Assembly: GCA_964367715.1 (NCBI GenBank)
Contig: CAYIYO010000011.1
Location: 1 to 46,617, forward strand
Length of the DNA: 46,617 nucleotides
Source of the DNA: CAYIYO01 sp964367715
Lineage (GTDB): Bacteria; Chlamydiota; Chlamydiia; Chlamydiales; Criblamydiaceae
Direction of reading: 5' to 3'
Position numbers and translations under genes: made by a program. The notes under the pieces were generated by a model that saw only the letters and a program-made list of their open reading frames with translations, had not been told where the DNA came from and did not search any database. Below are positions 1 through 7,822 of this stretch, one piece after another; the stretch's first letter is position 1; the number at the start of each line of letters is the position of its first letter.

Positions 1-189
1 TAAACCAGTAATAATGGAAATTCCAGGAATATAATGACTGATTTTAATGATATTTCCCCATTTTTGACTAAGCGTTATTGGAGAGGATTTTTTCCCGTTA
101 AATTCAATTTGCCCTTCCCAAGTATATCCTAAGCTAGTTCTTGTACAAGTATATCCTAAGCTAGTTCTTGTAATTGTAGAAGCTGTCAT
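1..189 (-). CDS. Hypothetical protein, N-terminal part only (runs off the left edge)
   Basis: An open frame of 63 codons starts with ATG at 189 and is still open at base 1, so the C-terminus lies outside the window. The start is supported by a strong Shine-Dalgarno sequence (AAAGGAGA) a few bases upstream. The N-terminus is rich in Thr/Ser and holds a perfect 8-residue repeat, RTSLGYTC-T-RTSLGYTW, made by a 27-base tandem duplication. It is followed by a stretch reading NIIKISHYIPGISIITGL, a possible start of a membrane-associated helix. I do not recognise the family. Membrane-interacting hypothetical proteins with a similar hydrophobic IPG segment are common in environmental chlamydiae, but this is only a loose resemblance. 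The reading frame and ribosome site make it likely to be real. Confidence 0.6.
   Translation of the reverse strand, partial: MTASTITRTSLGYTCTRTSLGYTWEGQIEFNGKKSSPITLSQKWGNIIKISHYIPGISIITGL
120..172. repeat. 27-base tandem duplication, two copies
   Basis: Copies start at 120 and 147. The first 26 bases are identical and the 27th differs. The period is a multiple of three, so it adds nine residues to the left-edge protein without breaking its frame. It looks like a recent slippage duplication. Confidence 0.85.
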
Positions 190-352
190 TTTCTCTCCTT
201 TGATTAGATTTTTTATTGTTTAACCCGATTTAGTTTAATTGTTTATTGTAATGTTTTATTGATTTTAATTAAACATAAAAGATTGGTATTGTTTATGTAA
301 TTAAAGATAAATTTTTAATCATATTCCTTATGGATTAAATAGATGTAATAAA

Positions 353-1771
353 TTATTTAATTTTATCGAAGTTAGAGAGCGCAATCTTACGCGCTTCCGC
401 ATGATCGACGATAGGATAGGGGTAGTCGCGCCCTAAGGTTACCCCTGCTGCTCGCAACAAAATTTCCGGAGCCTCCCAGGGGGCGTGTAAATATTTGACA
501 GGGACTTCCGCAAGCTCCGGGACCCATTTCTTTATATAAACCCCTTCTGGATCATAATCCTTCCCTTGGGTTACCGGATTGAATATACGGAAATAAGGGG
601 CAGCATCGGCTCCTGACCCAGCGACCCATTGCCAGCTGGCCGCATTGCTTGCAAGGTCTGCATCAACAAGAGTATCCCAAAACCATTTTTCCCCTTCACG
701 CCAGTTGATATGAAGGTCTTTAATCAAGAAAGAAGCAACGACCATCCGCACGCGGTTATGCATCCACCCCGTCTCCCACAACTGGCGCATTCCTGCATCA
801 ACAATCGGATATCCGGTCATCCCACGCTGCCACGCCCTTAACCCTTTAGGATTCTCCTGCCAAGGAAAACGAGAAAACTCTTCCCGAAAACAAGTGTGAG
901 GCAGTTCAGGAAAATGATACAATAAATATGCAGAAAACTCGCGCCATCCGAGCTCTGCACGGTACTTGCGAATAGACTCTTTAACTTTACCGTCCACTCC
1001 ATGCCACACTTGACGGGGACTAATCTCTCCATAATGAAGATGAGGAGATAACTTTGACACATGCTCCTGTCCAGGATAGTCCCGACCTAAGGCATAGCCA
1101 TCCAACTCTGGCCCCACAAACTGAGCCAAACGCTTTTTTGCTCCAGCGCTACCAGGCGTCCAAAAAGGCGCCATCTTTTCGGCCCAGTGTATGGTGTGCT
1201 CGACTAGATTCCAGCTCTCTAGACAAGCGCTCTTAAGTTGTTTTTGATAAAAAGAAAGCTGTTTAGGAATAGGCAAGGGGAGGGGAATAGGCTCCAACTC
1301 TTTCATGGCCGTTTCCCAAAAGCGCGTAAAGACTTTGTAGTAGGTTCCTTGGCCAGTAAAAATCTGGGAAGGGTCGACAAGATAGCTTCCGTTGGATGCA
1401 TCGACTTCAATATTCTGTTCTTCCAAGCGCTTCTGCAAAAGGGTTAACCCTTTTCGCCAGCTAGGTTCGACACGTCGATTCCAAAAAACAGCACAAGCGC
1501 CGGCTTCTTGCAACAAAGCAGTCACAACATCGACTAAAGGCCCCTCTCTTAAAATAAGGGCTCCACCTAGAGAACGAATCTCCTCTTGAAGCGCGCATAG
1601 GCTCTGATGCAGCCACCAAGAAGATGCCCCACCAATCCACCAAGGGGGGTCAAGAGACGGATCCCGCACGTAAACAGCAACGATCACATAACCCTGCTTC
1701 ACTGCTTCATACAACGCAGGATTGTCTTCTAGGCGCAGATCCTGTCCGAAGAGGACAAGCGCCGTCTTCAT
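353..1771 (-). CDS. phr: Deoxyribodipyrimidine photolyase (class I, photolyase/cryptochrome family)
   Basis: Light-driven repair of cyclobutane pyrimidine dimers in DNA, using FADH- and a second antenna chromophore. The 472 residues match the usual length of class I photolyases. The N-terminal Rossmann-like antenna domain begins ALVLFGQDLRLEDNPAL (residues 4-20). The C-terminal FAD-binding domain has WREFSAYLLYHFP, MHNRVRMVVASFLIKDL and SWQWVAGSGADAAPYFRIFN (about 379-398), the most conserved block of the family, including a tryptophan expected in the electron-transfer chain. The start ATG overlaps the stop of the upstream UPF0158 gene (ATGA), so the two are probably co-transcribed as the end of the glyA-clpP-dapF run. 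A photolyase suits an organism with an environmental stage exposed to light. A cryptochrome-like signalling role cannot be excluded, but the repair-type active-site region is intact. Confidence 0.93.
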   Translation of the reverse strand: MKTALVLFGQDLRLEDNPALYEAVKQGYVIVAVYVRDPSLDPPWWIGGASSWWLHQSLCALQEEIRSLGGALILREGPLVDVVTALLQEAGACAVFWNRRVEPSWRKGLTLLQKRLEEQNIEVDASNGSYLVDPSQIFTGQGTYYKVFTRFWETAMKELEPIPLPLPIPKQLSFYQKQLKSACLESWNLVEHTIHWAEKMAPFWTPGSAGAKKRLAQFVGPELDGYALGRDYPGQEHVSKLSPHLHYGEISPRQVWHGVDGKVKESIRKYRAELGWREFSAYLLYHFPELPHTCFREEFSRFPWQENPKGLRAWQRGMTGYPIVDAGMRQLWETGWMHNRVRMVVASFLIKDLHINWREGEKWFWDTLVDADLASNAASWQWVAGSGADAAPYFRIFNPVTQGKDYDPEGVYIKKWVPELAEVPVKYLHAPWEAPEILLRAAGVTLGRDYPYPIVDHAEARKIALSNFDKIK

Positions 1772-2994
1772 TTTTTACCTTTTGGAGGTGTATTGGGAAT
1801 GATTTTTCGCATTGGTTTTTTGCCAGAAGCTTCTCCAGCTTTCGGAATCAATCGCTTTTTTGCAGGATTTTTTGGTTCTGCTTCAATCTTTTTTACCGGC
1901 TTTTTGCTGTCGCCAGTTTTAGGAATGATCGAACGCAACACTTTCTTTTCCGGAGCCTTCTCTTTAGTTGCAGCAGCCTTAGGCTTCACGATTTTTTTCT
2001 CAGCGACAGGTGCTTTTTTAGGGGGCTCACTAGTTTTACGTGTTAAATCTACTGTTGGAGCAGGCTTTGCTCGAGAGGCTTGCACTCCATTGCGGGTAGG
2101 AATTTCATCCGGATCTTTCCATTTCGATGAAATTTCACGCAGCGTTGCGAGTTTAAGATTGAGGCCGGCAACATCATGCGTGTTCTCTTTTTGTTGAAGG
2201 CCAATGCTCTTCAATAAATCTTCTTCTGTCTTATACTTCGCAGAGAAGGTCACCGCAGAGACACCACTGATCATCGGCAAGTACAAGAAAGGAAGGGCCT
2301 GTGTCGGAACAGTCGTGTAAATATCCGCTGAAAATTGCGGTTCAATTTCAAGCTTCGCTTGCTGCTTGGGAGGACGTCCACGTTTAGGGCGTGGATTCAA
2401 TGCTTCATTGGAATAGTAAGTTTTTGCTTTACTAAAGAGTGTTTTACGGGCATTAAGAATATCTTTTCCTACTTTAGAAAGGAAAAGCTGCTCTTTTAGT
2501 TTTTCTACAACTTTTGCTCCCACATCAAGATCTTCTTCAAAAACAAATTGATAGTTATTGTTGCGTAGCCACTCAATGATACGAATTCTTGACCTCTCTT
2601 GATAAAATTGCTGCCACTTTTCTACTTCAGTGTGTTGGTCATAAATGAATTCTAAGAAGTTTTCTCTCGCCTCTTTGGACTGAATGATGTCCAATAACTT
2701 TTCTTTTGTATCAATGTCGTACACTTTTTCGTTAACAAAACCTTCCATGATCTTTTTCGTTTCATAAAAGCTCATTTTAGGGATAGAACAATAACGCTCT
2801 CCATTATTCTTAAGCTCGCTTTCTAAAACTTCTAAGTTTTCATCTGGCTTATCCAAATCGACATACAAAATAAACCCTTCTAAACGGTCTAAGTAAAAGT
2901 CACGCTCATCATCGGACTTTGCAAATGCTTCCATCAAACGGTTTGCGCGGAGGATTAATGGATTCTGTGCTTGAGGTAATGCTTCTTTTTTCAT
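1768..2994 (-). CDS. UPF0158 family protein (CT429-like) with AT-hook and histone-like lysine-rich tail
   Basis: 408 residues. The N-terminal part (about 15-170) resembles the UPF0158 family, whose function is unknown and which is represented in Chlamydia by CT429 next to dapF and clpP, as here. Residues 203-210 read PKRGRPPK, a textbook AT-hook core (RGRP) that binds the minor groove of A/T-rich DNA. From about 306 to the end the protein is low-complexity, rich in Lys, Pro and Ala, like chlamydial histone H1-like proteins. The tail contains three related units: LRSIIPKTGD (353-362), KRLIPKAGE (380-388) and MRKIIPNTPP (395-404). The acidic-to-neutral N-terminal domain plus basic tail suggests a DNA- or nucleoid-binding protein; this is inference. 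Its stop overlaps the photolyase start by four bases, and the gap to dapF upstream is only 22 bases. Confidence 0.8.
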   Translation of the reverse strand: MKKEALPQAQNPLILRANRLMEAFAKSDDERDFYLDRLEGFILYVDLDKPDENLEVLESELKNNGERYCSIPKMSFYETKKIMEGFVNEKVYDIDTKEKLLDIIQSKEARENFLEFIYDQHTEVEKWQQFYQERSRIRIIEWLRNNNYQFVFEEDLDVGAKVVEKLKEQLFLSKVGKDILNARKTLFSKAKTYYSNEALNPRPKRGRPPKQQAKLEIEPQFSADIYTTVPTQALPFLYLPMISGVSAVTFSAKYKTEEDLLKSIGLQQKENTHDVAGLNLKLATLREISSKWKDPDEIPTRNGVQASRAKPAPTVDLTRKTSEPPKKAPVAEKKIVKPKAAATKEKAPEKKVLRSIIPKTGDSKKPVKKIEAEPKNPAKKRLIPKAGEASGKKPMRKIIPNTPPKGKK

Positions 2995-3016
2995 GTTATG
3001 TCCTACAATATTTCCG

Positions 3017-3829
3017 TCATTTTATTGAATTAATTCTAAAATGTCCATCAAAGATAGAGAATGCCGGTCCGGTAAGGCATATATTTTGAGGAAAGGGAGT
3101 TGAGTTGTTAAAAGTTATCTTTAGTTTTTCGCCCGATTTTACAATGACATCGATAGGGGAGTTCATCTTATATAGATAATGAGCCGCCAGTGCTGCAGCA
3201 GTGGCTCCGGTTCCACAGGCCAACGTCTCTGCCTCTACACCCCGCTCATAGGTTCTTATCTCAAGGCAATGCGCATCGATGATGCGTGCAATATTGACGT
3301 TTGTTCCTGTTTCGCCGAAGTGCGGATGGGTACGCAGCAGCGGTCCCCATTTCTTTAAATCAAAGTTGACGAGAGCATCAACAAACACCACAACATGCGG
3401 AACCCCTGTATTTAAAAAGCTATAACGAAAGGAAGTCCCTTCGCTCTCTAACGTCTCGTCCCATCGAACTCCACTCAGCTCACCCATGCTGATTGTGACG
3501 ACCTGCTCTTCTAGAGTCGTCCTCAGCACGCGCTCTTTTGTCTCAATACTAAAAGAAGAACGAGAATCCCCACATTGCTCAATAAAACGTACCAAACAAC
3601 GTAATCCATTCCCACACATCTCCGCCTCACTGCCATCGGCATTGAAAATGCGCATTTTGTAATCCGCCCTTTTCGATGACTCTAAAAAAATGACGCCATC
3701 AGCACCTATTCCATGGTGCCGGTGACAGAGCCGAGAAACAAGTGTCGCAAAGGGGGTGAATACCGAGTCCCGATTATCAATCAGGATGAAATCGTTGCCA
3801 CAACCAGTAAATTTACTAAAAGGAACCAT
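3017..3829 (-). CDS. dapF: Diaminopimelate epimerase
   Basis: Interconverts LL- and meso-diaminopimelate, the last step before the peptidoglycan cross-linking amino acid (or lysine). The length of 270 residues is typical. Both catalytic cysteines are visible: Cys72 in EAEMCGNGLRC and Cys205 in ETLACGTGAT, each in its conserved glycine-rich context. The N-terminal FSKFTGCGNDFILID is the usual DapF opening (written MHGxGNDF in many bacteria). The order UPF0158-dapF-clpP-glyA matches Chlamydia. Chlamydial DapF has been reported to act also as a glutamate racemase; whether this one does cannot be read from the sequence. Upstream, towards clpP, lies a large inverted repeat (3874-3998) that could separate dapF transcription from clpP. 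Confidence 0.95.
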   Translation of the reverse strand: MVPFSKFTGCGNDFILIDNRDSVFTPFATLVSRLCHRHHGIGADGVIFLESSKRADYKMRIFNADGSEAEMCGNGLRCLVRFIEQCGDSRSSFSIETKERVLRTTLEEQVVTISMGELSGVRWDETLESEGTSFRYSFLNTGVPHVVVFVDALVNFDLKKWGPLLRTHPHFGETGTNVNIARIIDAHCLEIRTYERGVEAETLACGTGATAAALAAHYLYKMNSPIDVIVKSGEKLKITFNNSTPFPQNICLTGPAFSIFDGHFRINSIK

Positions 3830-3873
3830 GACGCATCCTATTCAAGAGGTGTTGCCGGCATCACGTCAACGCA

Positions 3874-3998
3874 GAGCCGCAGAGAGGAAATCACCACAGA
3901 GGGCACAGAGAAAAACCATAAGTTTATTGGATGGCATCTTCAATTAAGTGATCACAGTTGTCTCTGTGAGCTCTGTGGTCATTTTCTCTCTGCGGCTC
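3874..3998. repeat. Large inverted repeat made of GCAGAG/CACAGAG units
   Basis: Arms at 3874-3911 and 3961-3998 are 38 bases each and pair at 34 positions, with a 49-base loop. Each arm contains CCGCAGAGAG followed by CCACAGAG and CACAGAGA. Palindromes built from such CGCAGAG/CACAGAG words occur as scattered intergenic elements in many unrelated bacteria. It lies between the clpP stop and the dapF start, both on the minus strand, so the transcript could form a long hairpin there, acting as a processing or termination signal. There is no coding content. Confidence 0.85.
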
Positions 3999-4026
3999 GG
4001 TATAAATCTAACGCCACCAAGAAATC

Positions 4027-4620
4027 TTATTTAAGGTCATCCATCGAATGCACCACGCGGTCGATCAATCCAAACTCTTTTGCCTCTTCAGCAGTCAACC
4101 ATGTGTCGCGGTCAATTGCCTTCTCGATCTCATCAAAAGTTTTCCCTGTGGCATCCATGTAGATATGAACGAGGCTATTACGCATTTTAATGATCTCTTT
4201 CGCTTGAATTTCAAGGTCCGTTGCCTGTCCTTCTATCATTCCACTAAGCAGTGGTTGGTGAATCATGATCGTCGCGCTAGGAGTTGCTAAACGTCTTCCT
4301 TTTTTTGCACAAAGGCTTAAGATCGAACCCATTGAAGCTGCCAATCCTGTCACAAGTGTCGTCACAGGAGAAGAAATTAACTTCACTTGATCCCATATCG
4401 CAAAGCCGGCATGCACAGATCCACCAGGGCTGTTAATAACAAGCAAGATGGGTTTGCCCGGATCCTTATGTTCGAGGTACCATAGTTTACGAATGACATC
4501 ACGCGCTGTCTCTTGATCAATTCCATCACAGATAAATAAGCGGCGTTGTTCCAGCATCAGCGCATCAATATTGTCGTTCACTTTGCTCGCTGCACCATTC
4601 CCATGTTCTTCTTTTGCCAT
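4027..4620 (-). CDS. clpP: ATP-dependent Clp protease proteolytic subunit (ClpP1-like)
   Basis: Serine protease that forms the chamber of the Clp degradation machine with an AAA+ partner such as ClpX or ClpC, in the cytoplasm. I place the start at 4620 because AAGGAGA lies 10 bases upstream and this gives 197 residues, the normal size; a longer frame begins at 4707 but overlaps the end of glyA. The catalytic triad is visible: Ser96 in GLAASMGS, His121 in MIHQP, Asp172 in IDRDTWLTAEEA. NSPGGSVHAG (63-72) is the family glycine-rich strand. The gene lies 67 bases after glyA and before dapF, as clpP1 does in Chlamydia, where two ClpP paralogues form the enzyme; the second would be encoded outside this window. 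Confidence 0.94.
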   Translation of the reverse strand: MAKEEHGNGAASKVNDNIDALMLEQRRLFICDGIDQETARDVIRKLWYLEHKDPGKPILLVINSPGGSVHAGFAIWDQVKLISSPVTTLVTGLAASMGSILSLCAKKGRRLATPSATIMIHQPLLSGMIEGQATDLEIQAKEIIKMRNSLVHIYMDATGKTFDEIEKAIDRDTWLTAEEAKEFGLIDRVVHSMDDLK

Positions 4621-4687
4621 TAGTAGAGTCTCCTTTTTAGTGTAATTAATTCGATTATCAATGTTCAGCATCCTTTTTTCAAGAGAA

Positions 4688-6181
4688 TTATAAAGAGGTG
4701 AAATCAATCACAATTTCTGGATATAAAGGAAAACGTTGGAGTAGTTTTTTAATGCGCTGCTGCGCACCTTCCACCACTGCTGCATCACTCACATATTTTG
4801 CCTTACTTGTGGTCGTTCCGTTTTCTGTAACGGCGGCTTTCGTGTGGAAAAGGACATCCGCTAAAAGATCGCCAACTTCTCGCATCTCCGCTTCCTTCAT
4901 TCCCAAGGTCGTAAGCGCTGGGGTCCCAATGCGAATTCCAGAGGTATACCAGCGGCCATTCGGATCGTTAGGAATGGTATTCCGGTTAACAGTCATTCCG
5001 GCCTCACGTAACGCTTTCTCTGCCTGGCGTCCAGTTAATCCGACTTTGCTCACATCTAAGATAATCAAATGATTCTCTGTTCCATCCGTTAAAAGAGCGA
5101 TCCCTCGCTCTTTCAAACGCTCCGCCAACGCCACAGCATTATTCACGATCTGCTGCGCATATGCACGAAACTCTGGACGATTCGCCTCACGAAAAGCAAT
5201 CGCTTTAGCAGCAATAACATGAGGAAGAGGACCCCCCATAAATAAAGGACAAGCCTTGTCCAATGTCTCCGCAAACTCTTTTTTGCACATCACCAATCCA
5301 CCACGCGGGCCTCTCAAGGTTTTATGCGTTGTTGATGTCACAAAATCGGCATAAGGAACAGGATCATACTCTCCGGTCAACACTTTCCCCGCAACAAGTC
5401 CAGAAAAATGCGCCATGTCCGCCATCAACACGGCTCCCACCTCATCCGCAATCGCACGCATCTTCGCGAAATTAATGCGACGTGGATAAGAAGAGTATCC
5501 GGCCATGAGTACTAAGGGCTTTTCTTTCTTTGCCATCTCTAAAATGGTGTCATAGTTGAGGAGTCCAGTAGCAGGATCGACATCGTAGCAGACTGCTTGC
5601 ATCATCTTCGAAGAAACGTTATGGCGGTATCCATGGGTTAAATGCCCTCCAGAATCCAAGGACATTCCCATCAGTTTTTGCGCCAACATCAATTGTCTTA
5701 TCTCTTCATATTCAGCCGGCGTGAGCTCTTCTAGCGTTTTCTTTCCCAATCTTTCAATTTCTTTGTTCTGCACGCGCTGAATCAACACGCTCCACAACGC
5801 AATCATATTCGCATCGGCGCCACAATGAGGCTGTACAAACCCATGGTCACAACCAAAAAGTTCAACCAATTCTTTTACTGCAAGTTCTTCGATGTTATCC
5901 ACATTATCACACCCGGCATAAAAGCGGTGACGAGGAAATCCCTCTGCATATTTATCTGTAAGCAGATTCCCCATGCTCAACTGCACTGCGAGCGAGGAAT
6001 AGTTTTCCGACGCAATTAATTTTAAAAAAGAACGCTGGTCGCGCAGTTCTTGTAAAATATTTTCTTTAATCTCAGGAGCTACCACTGTTAAATGATCAAG
6101 AGAAGCCAAATACGCAATCGCTGCACTACTTTGTTTATCTTTCGGAATGTTTTTTAAATAATTTTCTACTAGCGTTGCCAT
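4688..6181 (-). CDS. glyA: Serine hydroxymethyltransferase (long chlamydial form)
   Basis: PLP enzyme that transfers a one-carbon unit from serine to tetrahydrofolate, giving glycine and methylene-THF. At 497 residues it is about 80 longer than the usual bacterial enzyme; part of the excess is an insert around residues 135-172 rich in Glu/Lys/Leu, also known from chlamydial GlyA. The PLP lysine is Lys287 in VTSTTHKTLRGPRGG. The N-terminal block LIASENYSS (55-63) and GGHLTHGYRHNVS (178-190) are conserved substrate and cofactor segments. Chlamydial GlyA has been reported to have alanine racemase activity and could supply D-alanine where no alr exists; this is family knowledge, not shown here. 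It is first in the glyA-clpP-dapF-UPF0158-phr run, divergent from the gene at 6345. Confidence 0.96.
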   Translation of the reverse strand: MATLVENYLKNIPKDKQSSAAIAYLASLDHLTVVAPEIKENILQELRDQRSFLKLIASENYSSLAVQLSMGNLLTDKYAEGFPRHRFYAGCDNVDNIEELAVKELVELFGCDHGFVQPHCGADANMIALWSVLIQRVQNKEIERLGKKTLEELTPAEYEEIRQLMLAQKLMGMSLDSGGHLTHGYRHNVSSKMMQAVCYDVDPATGLLNYDTILEMAKKEKPLVLMAGYSSYPRRINFAKMRAIADEVGAVLMADMAHFSGLVAGKVLTGEYDPVPYADFVTSTTHKTLRGPRGGLVMCKKEFAETLDKACPLFMGGPLPHVIAAKAIAFREANRPEFRAYAQQIVNNAVALAERLKERGIALLTDGTENHLIILDVSKVGLTGRQAEKALREAGMTVNRNTIPNDPNGRWYTSGIRIGTPALTTLGMKEAEMREVGDLLADVLFHTKAAVTENGTTTSKAKYVSDAAVVEGAQQRIKKLLQRFPLYPEIVIDFTSL

Positions 6182-6344
6182 CGTTGTCTCCTCGTTAAAA
6201 TAGGATTCATTTTCGTTAAAAGGGGATATATTGTAAATGTTTTCAGACGAAAAGGACTTTTTTCTTGAGAATTATGGGGGAAACCGCTAGCCTATTACTA
6301 CAGTTGAAAATATTCATTCTATAACCCCCGTTTAAAGGTATAAC

Positions 6345-7139
6345 ATGCAGCAAGAATCTAAGGGCTCCATTCTTAATGTGTTGTCCACTATCCTTGATAT
6401 TCAAGAACTCGACATGCAAATGATACAGCTGATGGATCTCAAAAAAGAAAGAATCCACGAATTCGAAAATATCAACAAAATCAAAGCGGACCTCTCCTCA
6501 CAAGCAAAACATAAGGAAGTCGAAATCCTTGAGATAAAAACTGACATCCGCCTTGGCGAAGGAAAACTAGAAGATATCCTCGAAAGAAAGAAAAAACAAG
6601 AAAATCAACAAAGCCTCATCAAAAAAGTCGAAGAATTCAACGCTCTCAGCCACGAAATGTCCCAAACAGACAAAGAACGCCACAATGAAGAAATCAGAAT
6701 GAGCGATCTCCTCGATAAACTGGCACACGAAGAAGACCTCCACAACAAAATCATCGAAAACTTAAACACAACTTCAGAAAGCAGCAAAGTTCTCGAACAC
6801 GAAATCCAAGAACGCATCGCCCGCATCAACACCGAAGGCCGCCTCCTAAAATCACAACGCGAAAAACTCGTTGCAGAAACAGATCCAGAAGTCTTCAGCA
6901 TCTACGAACGCCTCCTCCGCAATAAAAAAGACCGCATCGTCGTCCCCGTTGAAGACCGTTGCTGCAGCGGATGCCACATCTCCCTCACCGCACAAGACGA
7001 AAACCTTATCCGCAAAGCCGAACGCCTTGTCTTCTGCGAACACTGCTCACGCATCCTCTACTGGGTCGAACGCGAAGAAGCAGAAAGCGCAACAGGAACA
7101 AAACCTCGTCGCCGTCGCCCAAAAGCCGCGACAACATAA
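6345..7139 (+). CDS. CT398/CdsZ-like coiled-coil protein with C-terminal C4 zinc ribbon
   Basis: 264 residues. Residues about 10-190 are heptad-rich and almost continuously charged, predicting a long antiparallel coiled coil. The C-terminus carries a zinc ribbon: Cys207-x2-Cys210 (CSGCHISL) and Cys231-x2-Cys234 (CEHCSRILYW). This architecture is that of chlamydial CT398 (CdsZ), reported to contact sigma-54 holoenzyme and the type III export apparatus, and of the wider C4-type zinc ribbon family. The final residues are basic (KPRRRRPKAA). The gene is divergent from glyA and its stop lies 6 bases before the mature RNase P RNA, so the two probably share a transcript or the RNA promoter lies within this gene. 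Confidence 0.85.
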   Translation: MQQESKGSILNVLSTILDIQELDMQMIQLMDLKKERIHEFENINKIKADLSSQAKHKEVEILEIKTDIRLGEGKLEDILERKKKQENQQSLIKKVEEFNALSHEMSQTDKERHNEEIRMSDLLDKLAHEEDLHNKIIENLNTTSESSKVLEHEIQERIARINTEGRLLKSQREKLVAETDPEVFSIYERLLRNKKDRIVVPVEDRCCSGCHISLTAQDENLIRKAERLVFCEHCSRILYWVEREEAESATGTKPRRRRPKAATT

Positions 7140-7145
7140 TCCCTG

Positions 7146-7511
7146 CCTGGGAAGCAAAGCAGTCGCTGCCCTTCCCGCAAAAGCGGGCAGGGGAGAGGAA
7201 AGTCTGGACTTTATAGGAGAGGATACCAGTGAAAGACTGGGGGCCGTAAGGCTACGGAAAGTGCAACAGAAAACAATCCGCTATGGCAACATAGACAGGG
7301 TGAAATGCTACGCTTCATGAGCGCAGCCCCACCAAGGCAACTTGATGGGTGGCAAACCCTATCCAAAGCAAGACCAGATAGAGGCAATACAGTTCTCCGC
7401 TGTGCTTCAATTAGGTCGCTTGAGGATGCTGGCGACAGCATCCCTAGATGAATGACTGCTCGTTAGCAAGCAATTGCTAACCGACAGGATCCGGCTTATC
7501 AGCTTCCCAGG
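7146..7511 (+). ncRNA. rnpB: RNase P RNA (bacterial type A)
   Basis: Catalytic RNA that trims tRNA 5' ends. The outer helix P1 is seen as CCTGGGAAGC at 7146-7155 paired with GCTTCCCAGG at 7502-7511. The 5' universal block GAGGAAAGTCTGGAC starts at 7195; the internal GTGCAACAGAAA lies at 7261-7272; GCAAGACCAGATAG, TAGATGAATGACTGC and GACAGGATCCGGCTTA are the conserved 3' half blocks (the last about 7483-7498). The total of 366 nucleotides is in the normal range. Seven T residues right after P1 suggest that P1 itself acts as an intrinsic terminator. Confidence 0.96.
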
Positions 7512-7524
7512 TTTTTTTCCACTT

Positions 7525-7595
7525 TATACACAAGTGAAATCAAAAATTGGCTTTGACATGCTTAAAAAGCCAATTTTTGAATTCACTTGTGTATA
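7525..7595. repeat. Dispersed repeat family A, complete palindromic copy
   Basis: Arms 7525-7554 and 7566-7595 are 30 bases each with one mismatch, around an 11-base loop. The ends read TATACACAAGTGAA and the inner part ATTGGCTTT. Related copies appear at 21521-21570 and 26681-26757, an inverted partial copy at 7629-7669, and a weak relic at 46463-46490. The size and symmetry are those of a REP- or MITE-like element. All copies lie between genes. Confidence 0.85.
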
Positions 7596-7628
7596 CAAAC
7601 AAAGCTTTTTATTTTGATGCGGAACGTC

Positions 7629-7669
7629 ATTCAAAATTTGGATTTTTGAAGGCGTCAAAGCCCCGCCCC
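7629..7669 (-). repeat. Dispersed repeat family A, partial copy in inverse orientation
   Basis: Read on the minus strand it contains GGGGCTTTGACGCC then CCAAATTTTGAAT, which aligns with the copy at 21521-21570 (GGGGCTTTGACGCG, CCAAATTTTGAAT). The outer CACTTGTG end is not preserved. Confidence 0.65.
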
Positions 7670-7822
7670 GGGTTGAGAGCGCAGCGAACTACCCTGGGAA
7701 ATGGTCAAAAATCAATAGCATTGCGAAAGCAATGCCCTTATTCGCTACTCATTCCTACAAACTCCCTAAGCCGTTGCGGAATGGTTTGAAATAGAGCAAG
7801 TGTTAGCTTGAACTATACGCGA

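Larger units (their letters stand above)
7512..7822. other. 311-base gene-free stretch filled with repeats
   Basis: No credible gene is present. The stretch holds a T-tract after rnpB, a near-perfect 30-bp hairpin element (7525-7595), an inverted second copy of part of the same family (7629-7669), and a small hairpin GCATTGC-GAAA-GCAATGC (7718-7735). It separates rnpB from the folE stop on the opposite strand, so it could act as a two-way transcription barrier. Confidence 0.7.

Noticed and set aside
120..172. CRISPR repeat
   Set aside because: Two adjacent copies with no spacers, inside a coding frame. No CRISPR array or cas gene is seen in the window.
4621..4707. N-terminal extension of ClpP by 29 residues
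   Set aside because: It overlaps the glyA end and lacks a ribosome site, while the ATG at 4620 has AAGGAGA and gives the family length.
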